A stretch of 22,410 bases of DNA from Luteococcus sp052116585 (GTDB lineage Bacteria > Actinomycetota > Actinomycetes > Propionibacteriales > Propionibacteriaceae), in contig NZ_JBQKKT010000034.1 in the NCBI RefSeq assembly GCF_052116585.1, forward strand, positions 1 to 22,410, in the 5' to 3' direction. The notes beneath the pieces were generated by a model. The model saw only the letters and a program-made list of their open reading frames with translations. It did no database searches and was not told where the DNA came from. The translations under genes were made by a program, and so were the position numbers. Positions 22,265 to 22,410 of this stretch are shown piece after piece. Each line of letters begins with the position of its first letter. Position 1 is the first letter of the stretch.

Positions 22265-22410
22265 TCACAGGAAGAGGGGGTGGCGGTAGCCATTGGCCCG
22301 TGGGCAGATGTGGCCCTCGGGACTGATCGGCTGGGAACAGAAGGGGCAGGCAGGCCGGCGGGCGGCGCGCCCAGCCCCCGCCCGGCGCGCCCACACACAA
22401 CCCTGAACCC
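22265..22410 (-). CDS. DUF3090 family protein, C-terminal fragment
   Basis: Only the last 47 codons are in the window; the gene continues beyond 22410. The visible end contains ACPFCSQPISPEGHICPRANGYRHPLFL, a CxxC-type knuckle followed by GHICPRANGYR that is the signature end of the DUF3090 family. The stop TGA is at 22265-22267, 22 nt before the start of the SCO1664-family gene. This frame is hidden under an overlapping upstream extension of that gene. Function unknown; it is an actinobacterial family that co-occurs with SCO1664-type proteins and mshC. Confidence 0.85.
   Translation of the reverse strand, partial: VQGCVWARRAGAGRAARRPACPFCSQPISPEGHICPRANGYRHPLFL

Overview
This is a compact, high-GC core region of an actinobacterial chromosome, most likely Propionibacteriales/Propionibacteriaceae-like (taxonomy inferred). 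The evidence is an MshC mycothiol ligase, the SCO1664/DUF3090 pair found beside it in actinobacteria, an infC-rpmI-rplT-rRNA methyltransferase-pheST order, a TTGAGAACTCAA-type actinobacterial rRNA leader, 4-nt GTGA/ATGA overlaps, and several genes with a -10 hexamer directly in front of the start codon. Apart from bioB, every gene is on the minus strand. I see no prophage, transposon, CRISPR array, tRNA or secretion/defence island.

Layout from low to high coordinates. Positions 1-606 carry no protein gene. They hold the promoter and leader region of an rRNA operon that runs leftward out of the window. Three tandem promoters (TTGAC- or TTGGAC-type -35, 17-18 nt spacer, TAnnnT-type -10) are each followed, exactly 4 nt after the -10, by the same CGAGTCGCC initiation element. 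Next come tyrS and an arginine cluster transcribed argC-argJ-argB-argD-argR-argH. It lacks argF and argG, and its argB ends in an in-frame 33-bp tandem repeat. A pair of palindromic ARG boxes sits on the argC start. A TetR-family regulator (probable BioQ) is divergent from bioB; the gap between them carries a 20-bp perfect palindrome and a TTGAAC-N3-GTTCAA operator-like site. bioB and pheT converge on a strong 12-bp hairpin.

The translation block follows in minus-strand order: infC (ATC start codon), rpmI, rplT, a SpoU/TrmH rRNA methyltransferase, a DUF2500 membrane protein, pheS and pheT. The infC leader contains an intrinsic terminator with a U-tract and an upstream 11-nt segment able to pair with the terminator's 5' arm, which suggests an attenuator. 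Further perfect hairpins lie between infC/rpmI and rpmI/rplT. Upstream of infC are hisE, hisG, a PH-domain membrane protein, a small membrane protein and an SseB-family protein, several of them translationally coupled. The right end holds mshC, an SCO1664-family PI-kinase-like protein and the C-terminus of a DUF3090 protein.

The genes are ordinary housekeeping: aminoacyl-tRNA synthesis, arginine, histidine and biotin biosynthesis, mycothiol synthesis and ribosomal proteins. The most interesting signals are regulatory: the infC attenuator, the triplicated rRNA promoter, the argB repeat, the bioB/tetR operator region, and a recurring TAnnnT-N6/7-start arrangement suggesting leaderless mRNAs. 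I found no convincing undescribed multi-gene system. The closest candidate is the uncharacterised SCO1664/DUF3090 pair linked to mshC.
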